Shown here piece by piece: positions 8,333 to 17,093 of a stretch of 64,000 nt of DNA. Numbering within the stretch: position 1 is the stretch's first letter; each line of letters begins with the position of its first letter. Source of the stretch: UBA11606 sp964504305 (lineage in GTDB: Bacteria > Actinomycetota > Acidimicrobiia > Acidimicrobiales > Aldehydirespiratoraceae). The notes beneath the pieces are model-generated. The model ran no database searches. It was not told the origin of the DNA and saw nothing but the letters and a program-made list of their open reading frames with translations. Location: assembly GCA_964504305.1 (NCBI GenBank), contig CAZDEB010000004.1:197307-261306 (forward strand), in the 5' to 3' direction. A program made the position numbers and the translations under genes.

Positions 8333-9021
8333 GGACTGTTGCGTCGGCTGATCGGGTGGTGCGCGGCGAGGGTGTCGAGATGAACAACCGCCGCGTCATT
8401 GAGGTCGATCACGTCACCATCTACCGGCGGGTCCAGCGCTTCACGCCGCTGTTGATCGATGCCGCCCGACCTTGCCGCCACGCCGTCGCAGGGCGATGGT
8501 TCGCCGATGAGACCTATGTGAAAGTCGCGGGTAGATGGCGCTACGTGTACCGCGCCGTAGACCAGCACGGCCAGATCATCGACGTGTACGTGTCCGCTCG
8601 CCGTGACATTCGCTCGGCCCGCCGATTCTTCAGCGCCGCGTTGGCCGCCCACGGCGAACCCGACGAGGTGGTTACCGACTTGGCCCAGGCGCTGGAGACG
8701 GTGATCGAGGATCTGATCCCGGGTGCGTTCCATAACACTGACCAGTACGCCAACAACCGCGTCGAGTGCGATCATGGCCGGCTCAAAGCGAGACTCAGAC
8801 CGATGCGCGGTCTCAAGACCGATCGAGGCGCGTCTGTGGTGATCCGCGGTCACGCATTCATGCAGAATCTGCGGCGTGGACACTACGAACTCGGCCTCGA
8901 CGCCGCGAGCCGTCACCTCCGAGTCGCCGCCGCATTCGACGAACTCACCGAGACAATCTGACACCAAGGAGCCACCCACCTCGCTCCGCCGTGCCTCCCG
9001 ATCGATCAATGCAACAGTGCC
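8333..9021 (+). mobile_element. IS6-family insertion sequence, internally deleted
   Basis: The ends carry matching terminal inverted repeats: GGACTGTTGCG at the left (from 8333) and its imperfect complement, GCAACAGTGCC, at the right (9011-9021). GG[AC]CTGTTGC is the typical IS6/IS26-group end. The element is shorter than usual and its transposase lacks the N-terminal helix-turn-helix region, indicating an internal deletion. The right end truncates an ArdC-like gene, which dates the insertion after arrival of that gene. Confidence 0.7.
8356..8961 (+). pseudogene. IS6-family DDE transposase, N-terminally truncated
   Basis: About 200 residues of an IS6/IS26-group transposase. The DDE residues are visible: Asp in WFADETYVKV, Asp in EVVTDLAQALE and Glu in NNRVECDHGRLKARLRPMRG. 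Homologous sequence begins only at VDHVTIYRRVQRFTPLL, so the N-terminal DNA-binding part is lost and a random leader (MVRGEGVEMNNRR) precedes it. The lost N-terminus makes it probably inactive, although the catalytic core reads through. Confidence 0.75.
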
Positions 9022-9271
9022 CATCGAGGTGGTCGACGGCTCGCTGCGCGGCCGCGGCGGTCCGGAACAGGATCTTGGGGTCTTCGCCCAATAGCTGGAT
9101 CCAGTGGGCAAGGTAGGCAGCGTGATCGTCTCGGGGCTGGGTGCTGATCCCGAGGCGGGCGGCGCCGAGTTCGGCGACGAGTTCCTCGGCTGCGTACTCG
9201 GGGCTTCCAAAGGATGTGGTGAGGTCGAGGCGGTCGAGGCAGGTCTGGTGGCCGGTCCAGTGGATGTGCTC
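9022..9271 (-). pseudogene. ArdC-like antirestriction protein fragment (zincin-like domain)
   Basis: In one minus-strand frame the sequence reads EHIHWTGHQTCLDRL, GSPEYAAEELVAELGAA and PRDDHAAYLAHWIQLLGED, matching the C-terminal metallopeptidase-like domain of ArdC antirestriction proteins (H-x-x-HWTGH, EELVAELG). A TAA precedes the fragment and the IS6 right end cuts it at 9022, so both ends are missing. ArdC genes travel on conjugative plasmids and integrative elements, supporting the mobile origin of this region. Confidence 0.65.
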
Positions 9272-9394
9272 TTATCCGCACCGGCGGCGCTCTGGGACTG
9301 GAATCGCGAGCGTGTGGTTGAGTCGGCGCGGTGAGTCGGTTGGAGCCGGCTGGATTTTTGGGGCGTGTCTGGTGCCCGCGGCGCGGGCCGGTGA

Positions 9395-9772
9395 TCAGAG
9401 CAGCTCGATGGGGCAGTTGATGCCTGGTGCGTTAGCGAGGCGGGTATCGGTCGTGAGCAGCGCGGTCGCGCCGGTCATCTCGGCAAGGGCGACGTAGGTG
9501 GCGTTGTATGCGCTGAGGTTGTGCCGGAGTTCCCACATTCTTGGTCGGAGCCAGTCGGCGGGGAAGCGGGTCAGGGCCAGGCGGGCGAAACCGTTCAGCG
9601 CGGTCGTGCCTTGCTTGTCGGTAAGGATCTTCTGGAAGACGAGGCGGCGAAGGACGTTGGTCACTTCGCTGTCGATGAGGTGGGGAACGGCGAGTTCCTC
9701 GTCGCCGAGGCGGTCGGGGTCAAGATCGTTAGCGACGAGTTCGACGGTGACGCTGGCATCGACGACTTTCAA
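9395..9772 (-). CDS. vapC: VapC-type PIN-domain ribonuclease toxin
   Basis: A 125-residue PIN-domain protein. The acidic catalytic residues are in place: the first Asp in KVVDASVTVEL, Glu in HLIDSEVTNVLRR, and the C-terminal Asps in TGATALLTTDTRLANA. VapC toxins cleave RNA when free of their antitoxin. The gene overlaps the upstream antitoxin by four bases (ATGA), the classic toxin-antitoxin arrangement, and the pair likely stabilises the island. Confidence 0.85.
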   Translation of the reverse strand: MKVVDASVTVELVANDLDPDRLGDEELAVPHLIDSEVTNVLRRLVFQKILTDKQGTTALNGFARLALTRFPADWLRPRMWELRHNLSAYNATYVALAEMTGATALLTTDTRLANAPGINCPIELL

Positions 9773-10020
9773 GCGCCGCGTCCGTCGTGCAACGCGGCGA
9801 GGATCGTGTCGCGATCGACGTGGCCTCGAACCTCGGACTGGGTCTGTCGGATCACGGCGGCGTTGGCGTGGACCGCTTGGGAGCGTTTGGCCAGGTGCTC
9901 AAGTTCGCGCAGCATGTATCGGGTCAGGGAGAGGCCCTGGGCCTCGGCCGCGTCAGTCAGGGCATGATGCACGTGGTCGGGCACGTCTCGGATCTGGATC
10001 ACTCTGGGCATGGTCGCCAC
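9769..10020 (-). CDS. vapB: VapB/FitA-like antitoxin
   Basis: An 83-residue protein with an N-terminal ribbon-helix-helix-like segment (MPRVIQIRDVPDHVHHALTDAAEAQGLSLTRYMLRELE), as in FitA-type antitoxins, and a C-terminal tail that would bind the toxin. An AAAGGTG ribosome site lies 4 nt before a GTG at 10020 and 13 nt before an ATG at 10011, so the start is one of these two. It should repress its own operon with VapC. Confidence 0.8.
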   Translation of the reverse strand: MATMPRVIQIRDVPDHVHHALTDAAEAQGLSLTRYMLRELEHLAKRSQAVHANAAVIRQTQSEVRGHVDRDTILAALHDGRGA

Positions 10021-10368
10021 GATACACCTTTGGGTGCAAGCTGCACCCAGAGCTGTTGCTTGGTCCTGGGGTTCTCGCGTTGGCGTCGCGTCGCGATTGA
10101 TGCGGTGCGCTTCTGCTCGATGCTGGGGGCGGGTCTGGTTGGTCGTTTAGGTAGTCGACGGCGTGGTGGGCTTTGCCGGCGGCGGGGTAACGAGTGACGC
10201 GATGTTGTGATCGAGGACGCGTTCGAAGGCCGCGTGTCGGTGGTCGGGGGCGTGGTGCCCAGAAAGTCTGTCGCCCCAGGTCAGGCGGCATTTCGGTACT
10301 CGTGTATGAGTCCGTCGCATCGGCTGGTTCGCGGCACGCTGAGGGTTGCTGGGCGAGTCTTGGGCGGC
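10021..10368. other. Intergenic stretch without recognisable gene
   Basis: About 350 bp between the antitoxin and the broken transposase. Open frames exist on both strands but none shows a recognisable domain, ribosome site or clean start. It probably holds remnants of mobile DNA. Confidence 0.4.
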
Positions 10369-11161
10369 TCATCGGACGGTGTCGGTGGTTGTGGTTGAGC
10401 AATTGGTGGGTCGATGTTGGTTGTGGTGTGCGATGTAGTCGATGACGAGGCGTTCGAGCTGTTGGCGGTTCCAGATGATGGTTCGGTCGAGGAGTTCTCG
10501 TCGGATGGATCCGATCCAGCGTTCGGCGAACGAGTTGGCCACCGGCGTTCGCACGGGTGTCTTGAGCACCTTCATGCCCTCGGTCTTGAAGATCTCGTCG
10601 AAGCTGTCGATGAACTGGCTGCCGCGATCGCGGACCAGAGCCCGAGCACCGCCGAGCTGGTCGGCGTGGGCGAGGAACAGGTTGCGTGCGGCTCGTGTGG
10701 TCCAGGCTCCGGTTGGATTGGCGGTGACACCGGCGAAGAACACCTCACGGGTTTGTTGATGAAGAACAGGACGTAGTAGCGGCGCAAGAACGCGGTGTCG
10801 ACGGTGAAGAAGTCGCACGCGACCGCGGCTTGGGAGTGCAAGAACTCGGTCCAGGTCAATTCTGAGCGGTTCGGGGACGGGTCAACGCCGTTGTCGGTGA
10901 GGATCTGCCAGACGGTGGTTTTGGAGATCGTGTGTCCGAGGCGGGCGAGTTCGCCTTGGATACGGCGGTGTCCTCCCGTCTGGTTCTCGGTGGCGAGTCG
11001 CACGATCAGTTGCCGCAGCCCTGCACTTGTTGGTGGTCGGCCGCGCCGATGAGGTTGGGGTGGTTGGGTCCCGGGACGATGATCTCGAGGTCCTTGGAAC
11101 GTCCGGAACGAACAGCGAGTTGTGCAAGGGATGCCAGGAAGCGGTAGAGGATACGAAACAT
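10369..11161 (-). pseudogene. rve-domain transposase (IS3/IS481-like), deleted and frameshifted
   Basis: The start MFRILYRFLASLAQLAVRS (ATG at 11161) is followed by SKDLEIIV, then an abrupt junction to RRGRPPTSAGLRQLIVRLA, indicating loss of a few dozen codons. The next frame reads ELTWTEFLHSQAAVACDFFT and RRYYVLFFI, and then a frameshift near 10745 moves the homologous sequence to another frame with the rve core: GARALVRDRGSQFIDSFDEI and VANSFAERWIGSIRRELLD. With at least one deletion and one frameshift the transposase is dead. The element cuts into the CopD-like gene next to it. Confidence 0.75.
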
Positions 11162-11255
11162 AGCGAACCAGGATCGCGGGCATCCTCCCTGGTCAGCGCG
11201 CACGCGCGAGTTTCCGGGCACCACAGGGCACACAGTCACCGAAGGTGACCGTGGG

Positions 11256-11702
11256 TTGACCGGATTACTCAACGTCGTTCACGTGGGAGCCGGTGCGGTA
11301 TGGGTGGGCGGTGTTGCGATGATCGCCGCCGTACTCTGGCGGCGACGCCGCGACGGACGGGAACAGCGGTCGTTACAGCTTGCTGTGCGCTTCTCGGTGG
11401 TGGCCGCCATCGCGCTCGTGGCCGTAGCGGTCGCGGGAGGTGCGCTCGCGTTGACCATCTTGGATGGGCCGAGTGAGCTCTGGTCCACGCCGTGGGGCCG
11501 ACTCCTGGTCGCCAAAACGGCACTCGTTGCCTTGACAGCAGCTATGGGGGCCTACAACCACAAGGTCTTGATTCCCCAGATGTCGCAGAACTCAGGTGCC
11601 CCTTCTTTCGCCGACCAATTCAGGAGGGCCGTCACCACCGAAGCAACGATTCTCGTTATGGTGATTGTGGCAACCGCCTTCCTGGTCGGAGCGGCCTCGT
11701 GA
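11256..11702 (+). pseudogene. CopD-like copper-resistance membrane protein, C-terminal part
   Basis: A 148-residue fragment with four likely membrane helices. VVHVGAGAVWVGGVAMIAAVL corresponds to the conserved H-x-x-x-x-x-x-WxGG helix of the CopD domain, and the rest matches the end of that domain (LVAKTALVALTAAMGAYNH). Full CopD proteins are longer and the reading frame continues upstream into the IS debris without a convincing start; a TTG at 11256 is the only nearby option. It is best seen as a fragment truncated by the neighbouring transposon. Confidence 0.5.
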
Positions 11703-11862
11703 ACCTCGCGAAATCCTCAGCTCTCGAAGCCCTACCGGCCCAAAGGACCCTGACCAATCGCCCGGCTCGTGGCCGAGGCGCAGGCCGCCGCCGAGCAAGC
11801 AACGAACCATTGAAGAAGACGTCGACGCCTGCAGTTTTCCAACCTTCTAACCCGGAAGATAG

Positions 11863-12873
11863 TCATTGGCTGCTCGCGGCGACGACCACTGCCAGGTCTA
11901 CGAGGCGGTTCGAGTAGCCCCATTCGTTGTCGTACCACCCCGCGATCTTTACCATCGAGCCCAAGGTGAGTGTGATTCCGGCGTCGAACGTGCAAGACGC
12001 CGGTGAGGTGACGATGTCAGAACTCACGATTGGGCTATCGGTGTAGTCGATCACTGTTGCTAAAGGGCCATCTGAGGCCGCCTTGAAGAACGCGGCGTTG
12101 ATCTCGTCGACAGATGGTTCGGTTTCCAGCACTGCGGTGAAATCGGTCAACGAACCCGTGGGAACCGGCACCCGGAGAGCGATGCCGTCGAGCTTGCCCT
12201 GCATGGCCTGTAGGACCAAACCAGTGGCTCGCGCAGCGCCGGTAGATGTCGGGATGATGTTGATTGCGGCGGCTCGCGCGCGACGCAGGTCGGAATGCGG
12301 GCCATCGACGATGGACTGGTCGCCGGTGTAGGCATGGACCGTTGTCATCAAACCTTTCCTCACCCCGAACGCATCATCGAGCACCTTCACCATTGGCACG
12401 AAGCAGTTGGTGGTACACGATGCATTGGAGACCACCTTGTGTCTGGCGGGATCAAAGGTCTGCTCGTTGACGCCAACAACGAAAGTTGCGTCCGCATTGG
12501 AACATGGAGCGGACACGATTACGGCGGGCGCTCCAGCCTCGAGGTGTTGTGCGGACTGCTCTCTCGAGTTGAAAATCCCGGTGGATTCGACCGCCACGTC
12601 CACGCCCAGGTCTGCCCAGGGAAGGCCGCGCGGGCTGCGTTCAGTCAACACGGTGAGGGTGTTGCCGTCGATCGACAGTGCATCGTCTACGACCGAGACG
12701 TGAGCAGAAAGGGGACCGAGCACGGAGTCGTACTTGAGTAGATGTGCCATGGTGTCGAGTGGGCAGAGATCGTTGACCGCGACAATGTCCATCTCGATGT
12801 CGGCTTGTCTAGCGGCTCTGAAGAAGTTCCGGCCGATGCGACCGAAGCCGTTGATTCCGACGCGAATTGACAT
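11863..12873 (-). CDS. gap: Type I glyceraldehyde-3-phosphate dehydrogenase
   Basis: A 336-residue GAPDH of normal length. The Rossmann motif is VGINGFGRIGRNFFRAA, the active Cys lies in SNASCTTNCFVP, and the end is WYDNEWGYSNRLVDL. In the Calvin cycle it reduces 1,3-bisphosphoglycerate. A consensus GGAGGTCACAGAA ribosome site precedes the ATG at 12873; a longer open frame upstream has no coding character. It is the last gene of the minus-strand Calvin operon, 59 bp after the NuoF-like gene. An Asp in VAVNDL favours NAD, but cofactor choice is uncertain. Confidence 0.92.
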   Translation of the reverse strand: MSIRVGINGFGRIGRNFFRAARQADIEMDIVAVNDLCPLDTMAHLLKYDSVLGPLSAHVSVVDDALSIDGNTLTVLTERSPRGLPWADLGVDVAVESTGIFNSREQSAQHLEAGAPAVIVSAPCSNADATFVVGVNEQTFDPARHKVVSNASCTTNCFVPMVKVLDDAFGVRKGLMTTVHAYTGDQSIVDGPHSDLRRARAAAINIIPTSTGAARATGLVLQAMQGKLDGIALRVPVPTGSLTDFTAVLETEPSVDEINAAFFKAASDGPLATVIDYTDSPIVSSDIVTSPASCTFDAGITLTLGSMVKIAGWYDNEWGYSNRLVDLAVVVAASSQ

Positions 12874-12932
12874 TTCTGTGACCTCCGGTTGTTCACACGA
12901 TGCGGGGGCAATTCGTGTGGTGTTTGCGTTGC

Positions 12933-14384
12933 CTACCAACCCGACCGTGGCAGAAGATTCTCTTCGAGCGGGATCGAGGTTGGTGAGCGGATCTCGACGG
13001 GGACGTAGCCTGAGTAGGTGGCGTTGAAGCTCCAGTCGGGCTGTTTCGATCGGTGCTGTTCGTCGTACGTAGCGCGACCGTTCTCGATATTGACCAGTTC
13101 GGCGATGAAAACCGGTTCGACGGGCTGGGCCGTTCTGGCGAGATGAGCGTCGAACTCGTGGCGGAAACGTTCGAGGATGCTCCCGATCACCACCTCTTGT
13201 TGGACGCCCAGGTAGCATCGTGCGCCGTAAGAGACTGTGTGGACGCGGCGTTCGATCTGTTCCATGTCCTGCGCCGTGCCGTGATTCGTGGCCAGGGCGG
13301 TCAGTAGCTGGGTGAGCTTCATGCCGTCCAGCTTGCAGGGCGAGCACTGGCCACAAGACTCGACAGAGAGAAAGCGGGCTACGCCGGCCGCCAGGGCCAC
13401 CATGTCGGTACTCTCATCGAACGCCATGAAGCCGGCTGAACCGAGTCCACAACCTATGGAGGACATTCCTTCGTAGGAGACTCGCACGTCTAGATGGCTG
13501 CCAAGTATGACGGGGTTGGCCACCCCCGAAAGTACGGCTTTCAGCGGTCGACCTGGCTTGGGCCCGCCGCCGATGTTCTTCAGAATCTGCCGTAGTGGGG
13601 TCCCCATTCGTACTTCGGCAACACCACTCTTGCGCAGGTGTCCCGTGACGGTCGCCACGACTGTTCCTGGTGACTTTTGGGTGCCGATCCGGCGGAACCA
13701 GTCAGCTCCTCGAGTGAGAATCTTTGCAACATTTGCGATCGACTCCACGTTGTTGACCAGTGCCGGCGAGGCGTTGGCTCGCTCGCGGTCTTCTCCCATC
13801 TGACCGACGCGATAGGTGGGAATGACTCTTGGGAACGGTGATCGCCCATCGATTGTCTCGAGCAGAGCGCTCTCTTCGCCATAGAGGTATTCGTCTGGGC
13901 CCTCGAACACCTCTAGTGACGTGTTAGCCGCGATCATGCCCACGGCACTCATCTCGTCTATGGCGGTTCGCAGTCGTAGGACTTCGGTGGCGAACGATTC
14001 CTTCGACGCGATAACGATCTTGTTCGATCCAACGGCCCGCGCAGCGATAAGGGCGCCTTCGACCACAAGGTAGGGGTTGCCGCGAATGATGGATCGGTCC
14101 TTGAATGTGCCCGGTTCGCCCTCAGCGCCGTTGACCACGACTGTGGGCGATCCTCCGTATTGCGCGGATTGGGCCACGGTCGTCCACTTACGTCCGACGG
14201 GAAACCCGGCACCGCCGCGGCCGCGGAGCCCAGATGAGGTGACGATCTCGATGATCTCGGTCGGTGCGAGTTTGGCAGCGGCAATGAGACCGGACCCCCC
14301 GCCACCGCTGACGTACTCCTCGATGGTCTCGACGCGTCCTGGATGCAGGACGCGGTGGGCCCTCCAAGGCCCATTTTCGCTCAT
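12933..14384 (-). CDS. NuoF-like NADH/FMN-binding oxidoreductase subunit
   Basis: A 483-residue protein of the NuoF/HoxF-beta family. GLRGRGGAGFPVGRKW is the FMN/NADH glycine-rich motif, VVNGAEGEPGTFKDRS the second FMN motif, and ESCGQCSPCK with a later Cys (about 400, GARCYLG) would bind a 4Fe-4S cluster. A C-terminal extension of about 60 residues is unlike NuoF of complex I. It overlaps rpe by ATGA, so it is translated with Calvin enzymes. No NuoE, NuoG or hydrogenase subunit is adjacent. It may exchange electrons between NAD(P)H and a ferredoxin-like or hydrogenase partner (inference). Confidence 0.8.
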   Translation of the reverse strand: MSENGPWRAHRVLHPGRVETIEEYVSGGGGSGLIAAAKLAPTEIIEIVTSSGLRGRGGAGFPVGRKWTTVAQSAQYGGSPTVVVNGAEGEPGTFKDRSIIRGNPYLVVEGALIAARAVGSNKIVIASKESFATEVLRLRTAIDEMSAVGMIAANTSLEVFEGPDEYLYGEESALLETIDGRSPFPRVIPTYRVGQMGEDRERANASPALVNNVESIANVAKILTRGADWFRRIGTQKSPGTVVATVTGHLRKSGVAEVRMGTPLRQILKNIGGGPKPGRPLKAVLSGVANPVILGSHLDVRVSYEGMSSIGCGLGSAGFMAFDESTDMVALAAGVARFLSVESCGQCSPCKLDGMKLTQLLTALATNHGTAQDMEQIERRVHTVSYGARCYLGVQQEVVIGSILERFRHEFDAHLARTAQPVEPVFIAELVNIENGRATYDEQHRSKQPDWSFNATYSGYVPVEIRSPTSIPLEENLLPRSGW

Positions 14385-15055
14385 CGTTCTGCGGGCGGCG
14401 CCGGAGTCATGGCTGCGTCGCGTATCGCAGCGATGTTGTTGCTATAGGCGCCATCGTGAAACACCGCCGATCCAGCGACGAGCACGTTGGCTCCGGCGCG
14501 GGTAATGGCTCGAGCGTTGCCTGGCACCACACCACCGTCGACCTCGATGTCGATCGCTCGCTTGCCGATCATGCTTTTTACTGCCGAGATCTTGGGTAGC
14601 ACGGCCTCTATGAAGCTCTGACCCCCGAAACCAGGGTTGACCGACATCACGAGAACAAGGTCGAGTCTGTCGAGTACGTATTCGATGGCTTCAGGTGGGG
14701 TCGAGGGATTCAGTGCGACACCGGCCCGTTTGCCCAGAGCGCGTATGGCGTCGAGTGTGCGGTCGAGGTGAGCGCATGCCTCGGCATGGACTGTGATGCC
14801 ATCGGCACCGGCCGAGGCGAAGCTTTCGAGGTAGGGATCGACCGGGTCGATCATGAGGTGTACATCCAAAGGCTTCTCGGTGTGGGGGCGCACAGCGCTC
14901 ACTACCAGCGGGCCAATGGTCAGGTTCGGCACAAAGTGCCCGTCCATCACGTCGACATGGACCCAGTCGGCACCGGCGTCATCGATAGCGCGGACCTCCT
15001 CACCAAGGCGGGCAAAGTCGGCTGACAGTATGGACGGGGCAATACATGTCGTCAT
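14381..15055 (-). CDS. rpe: Ribulose-phosphate 3-epimerase
   Basis: A 224-residue TIM-barrel enzyme interconverting ribulose 5-phosphate and xylulose 5-phosphate. Signature segments are IAPSILSADFARLGEEV, WVHVDVMDGHFVPNLTIG with metal-binding His and Asp, SVNPGFGGQ for phosphate binding, and DIEVDGGV. The ATG overlaps the transketolase stop by four bases, and its own stop overlaps the NuoF-like start, placing it firmly in the Calvin operon. Confidence 0.93.
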   Translation of the reverse strand: MTTCIAPSILSADFARLGEEVRAIDDAGADWVHVDVMDGHFVPNLTIGPLVVSAVRPHTEKPLDVHLMIDPVDPYLESFASAGADGITVHAEACAHLDRTLDAIRALGKRAGVALNPSTPPEAIEYVLDRLDLVLVMSVNPGFGGQSFIEAVLPKISAVKSMIGKRAIDIEVDGGVVPGNARAITRAGANVLVAGSAVFHDGAYSNNIAAIRDAAMTPAPPAER

Positions 15056-17082
15056 TGAGAGTTCCTCGCTATTGAGCCGTTCGTCGCCAGTCGGGCTTTC
15101 GCTGCCACCGCGGCAGCCGTGATGCCAAAGTGGTCGTAGAGTTCTGGGCCGGGACCCGACTCTCCAAAACCGTCCATACCAATGAACTGATCTTCGGGTC
15201 GCAACCAACGGCGCCAGATCCCCTCCACTGCGGCTTCGATGCCGATTCGCGGGGCTTCGCCCAGCACCATGTTCTGTGCATCTGCGTCCTGTGTGGCGAA
15301 GAGTTCCCAGCACGGCATGGACACCACCGCGGCGGCGACGCCCTCTGTGGCAAGACTTTCGGCAGCTTCAACTGCGATGGCGACCTCAGAGCCAGATGCC
15401 AACAGCGTGACATCGCGACCGCCGTCGGGCTCTCGCAGCAGGTAGGCGCCATCGGCGACGCGATTGGCATCTCCCAAGCCAACGGTGTCGCGCGCGACTG
15501 GCAAGCCCTGTCGCGACAGGCATAGGACAGTCGGCGTGCCGTCTCGCCTCAGCGCAATTTCCCACGCCTCGGCCGTCTCGACCGCATCGGCCGGACGAAT
15601 GACCTGTAGCCCGGGAATGACCCGCAGAGCGGCCAGATGTTCGACAGGCTGGTGGGTGGTGCCGTCTTCGCCGAGCCCGATGGAGTCATGAGTCATAACG
15701 TGAATGACGTCGAGGCCCATGATGGCGGCCATGCGGAGTGCCGGACGGCTGTAGTCGGCGAACACGAGGAATGTGCCGCCATAGGGCAGATGACCTTGGT
15801 GGAGGGCAATACCGTTCATGGCCGCCGCCATTGCGTGCTCGCGCACGCCATAGTGGATGTAGTTGCCGTGGAAGTCTCTGGGCTCTATGGGCTTGTGTGC
15901 TGTTGTGAGAGTGAGATTTGAACCACTTAGATCGGCTGAGCCACCGAGCAAAGCAGGGTAGTCGGGGGTGATGGCGCTCAATACGAGTTCGCTGGACTTG
16001 CGAGTCGCCAGCTTTGGTCGATCGACTGAGAACGCGGTGCGTACTTGTCTGAGGCTCTCTCGGACTGCTGTGGGCTCCAGACCTTGGAGCCTCGCCAGCA
16101 AATCGGTGCGCGTCGACTCGGGCAAGGTTTCAACTCGGGTCTCCCACTCTGTTCGTGATGTCACACCCGCCTCGCCGACGCGACGCCAGGCATCGAGAAT
16201 CGGAGTCGGTATCTCGAATGAAGGCGCCGTCCATTCGAGCCGTGCTCGTGTCGCCGCGATTTCGTCTTCACCCAGAGCGGCACCATGCGCTGCAGCGGTC
16301 CCTTCTTTGTTGGGTGCGCCAAAGCCGATTGTGGTGCGGCACGCCACGATGGAGGGACGATCAGCCTGATCTGCCTCGGCTATAGCTGCTTCGATAGCCG
16401 CGGTGTCATGGCCATCGACAGCGATGGTGTGCCAGTTGCTCGCTGCGAATCTGGCCAACTGGTTGTCGGAGACAGCGAGGTCGGTCGCTCCGTCTATGGA
16501 GATGTGGTTGTCATCGAACAGCACGATGAGATGATCGAGTTCCATGTGCCCGGCAAGGCTGATTGCCTCTTGGCTGATGCCCTCCATGAGGCACCCATCG
16601 CCGGCGAGCACAAAAGTTCTGTGATCACATATGTCGGATCCGTACTCTTCGCGGAGCAGTCTCTCGGCGATCGCCATCCCCACGCCATTCGCAATGCCCT
16701 GGCCGAGCGGGCCGGTCGTCGTTTCGATTCCCGGGAGATGTCCATACTCGGGATGGCCGGCGGCCGGGCTTCCGATCTGGCGAAAGGCGCGTAGGTGGTC
16801 AAGCTCTACACCCCTGTAGCCGGTCAACCAGAGCAGGGAGTACAGCAGCATGGAGCCATGGCCTGCGGACAGCACGAACCGGTCGCGGTCAGGCCACTCG
16901 GGCTCGCTCGGATCAAAGGAGAGGAACCGGCTGAAGAGCACGGTGGCTACGTCTGCCATTCCCATTGGCATGCCGGGGTGTCCTGAGTTGGCCGCCTGTA
17001 CTGCGTCCATCGAGAGCACGCGTATGGCGTTGGCCATCGTCCTCAGTTCGTCAGTACTGGTGTCGGTCGTGATCGTGTCCAT
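15052..17082 (-). CDS. tkt: Transketolase
   Basis: A 676-residue transketolase of normal length. The thiamine diphosphate motif is GDGCLMEGISQEAISLAGH followed by DDNHISIDG, and the pyrimidine domain shows GGTFLVFADYSRPALR and VMTHDSIGLGEDGTTHQPVE. It rearranges sugar phosphates during RuBP regeneration. The ATG at 17082 follows an AAAGGACC ribosome site; it lies 11 nt after prk and overlaps rpe by ATGA. Confidence 0.93.
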   Translation of the reverse strand: MDTITTDTSTDELRTMANAIRVLSMDAVQAANSGHPGMPMGMADVATVLFSRFLSFDPSEPEWPDRDRFVLSAGHGSMLLYSLLWLTGYRGVELDHLRAFRQIGSPAAGHPEYGHLPGIETTTGPLGQGIANGVGMAIAERLLREEYGSDICDHRTFVLAGDGCLMEGISQEAISLAGHMELDHLIVLFDDNHISIDGATDLAVSDNQLARFAASNWHTIAVDGHDTAAIEAAIAEADQADRPSIVACRTTIGFGAPNKEGTAAAHGAALGEDEIAATRARLEWTAPSFEIPTPILDAWRRVGEAGVTSRTEWETRVETLPESTRTDLLARLQGLEPTAVRESLRQVRTAFSVDRPKLATRKSSELVLSAITPDYPALLGGSADLSGSNLTLTTAHKPIEPRDFHGNYIHYGVREHAMAAAMNGIALHQGHLPYGGTFLVFADYSRPALRMAAIMGLDVIHVMTHDSIGLGEDGTTHQPVEHLAALRVIPGLQVIRPADAVETAEAWEIALRRDGTPTVLCLSRQGLPVARDTVGLGDANRVADGAYLLREPDGGRDVTLLASGSEVAIAVEAAESLATEGVAAAVVSMPCWELFATQDADAQNMVLGEAPRIGIEAAVEGIWRRWLRPEDQFIGMDGFGESGPGPELYDHFGITAAAVAAKARLATNGSIARNSQ

Positions 17083-17093
17083 TTCGTGGTCCT

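Noticed and set aside
12933..14384. NuoF-like gene as part of a complex I operon
   Set aside because: No other nuo gene is adjacent and it is coupled to Calvin genes on both sides.
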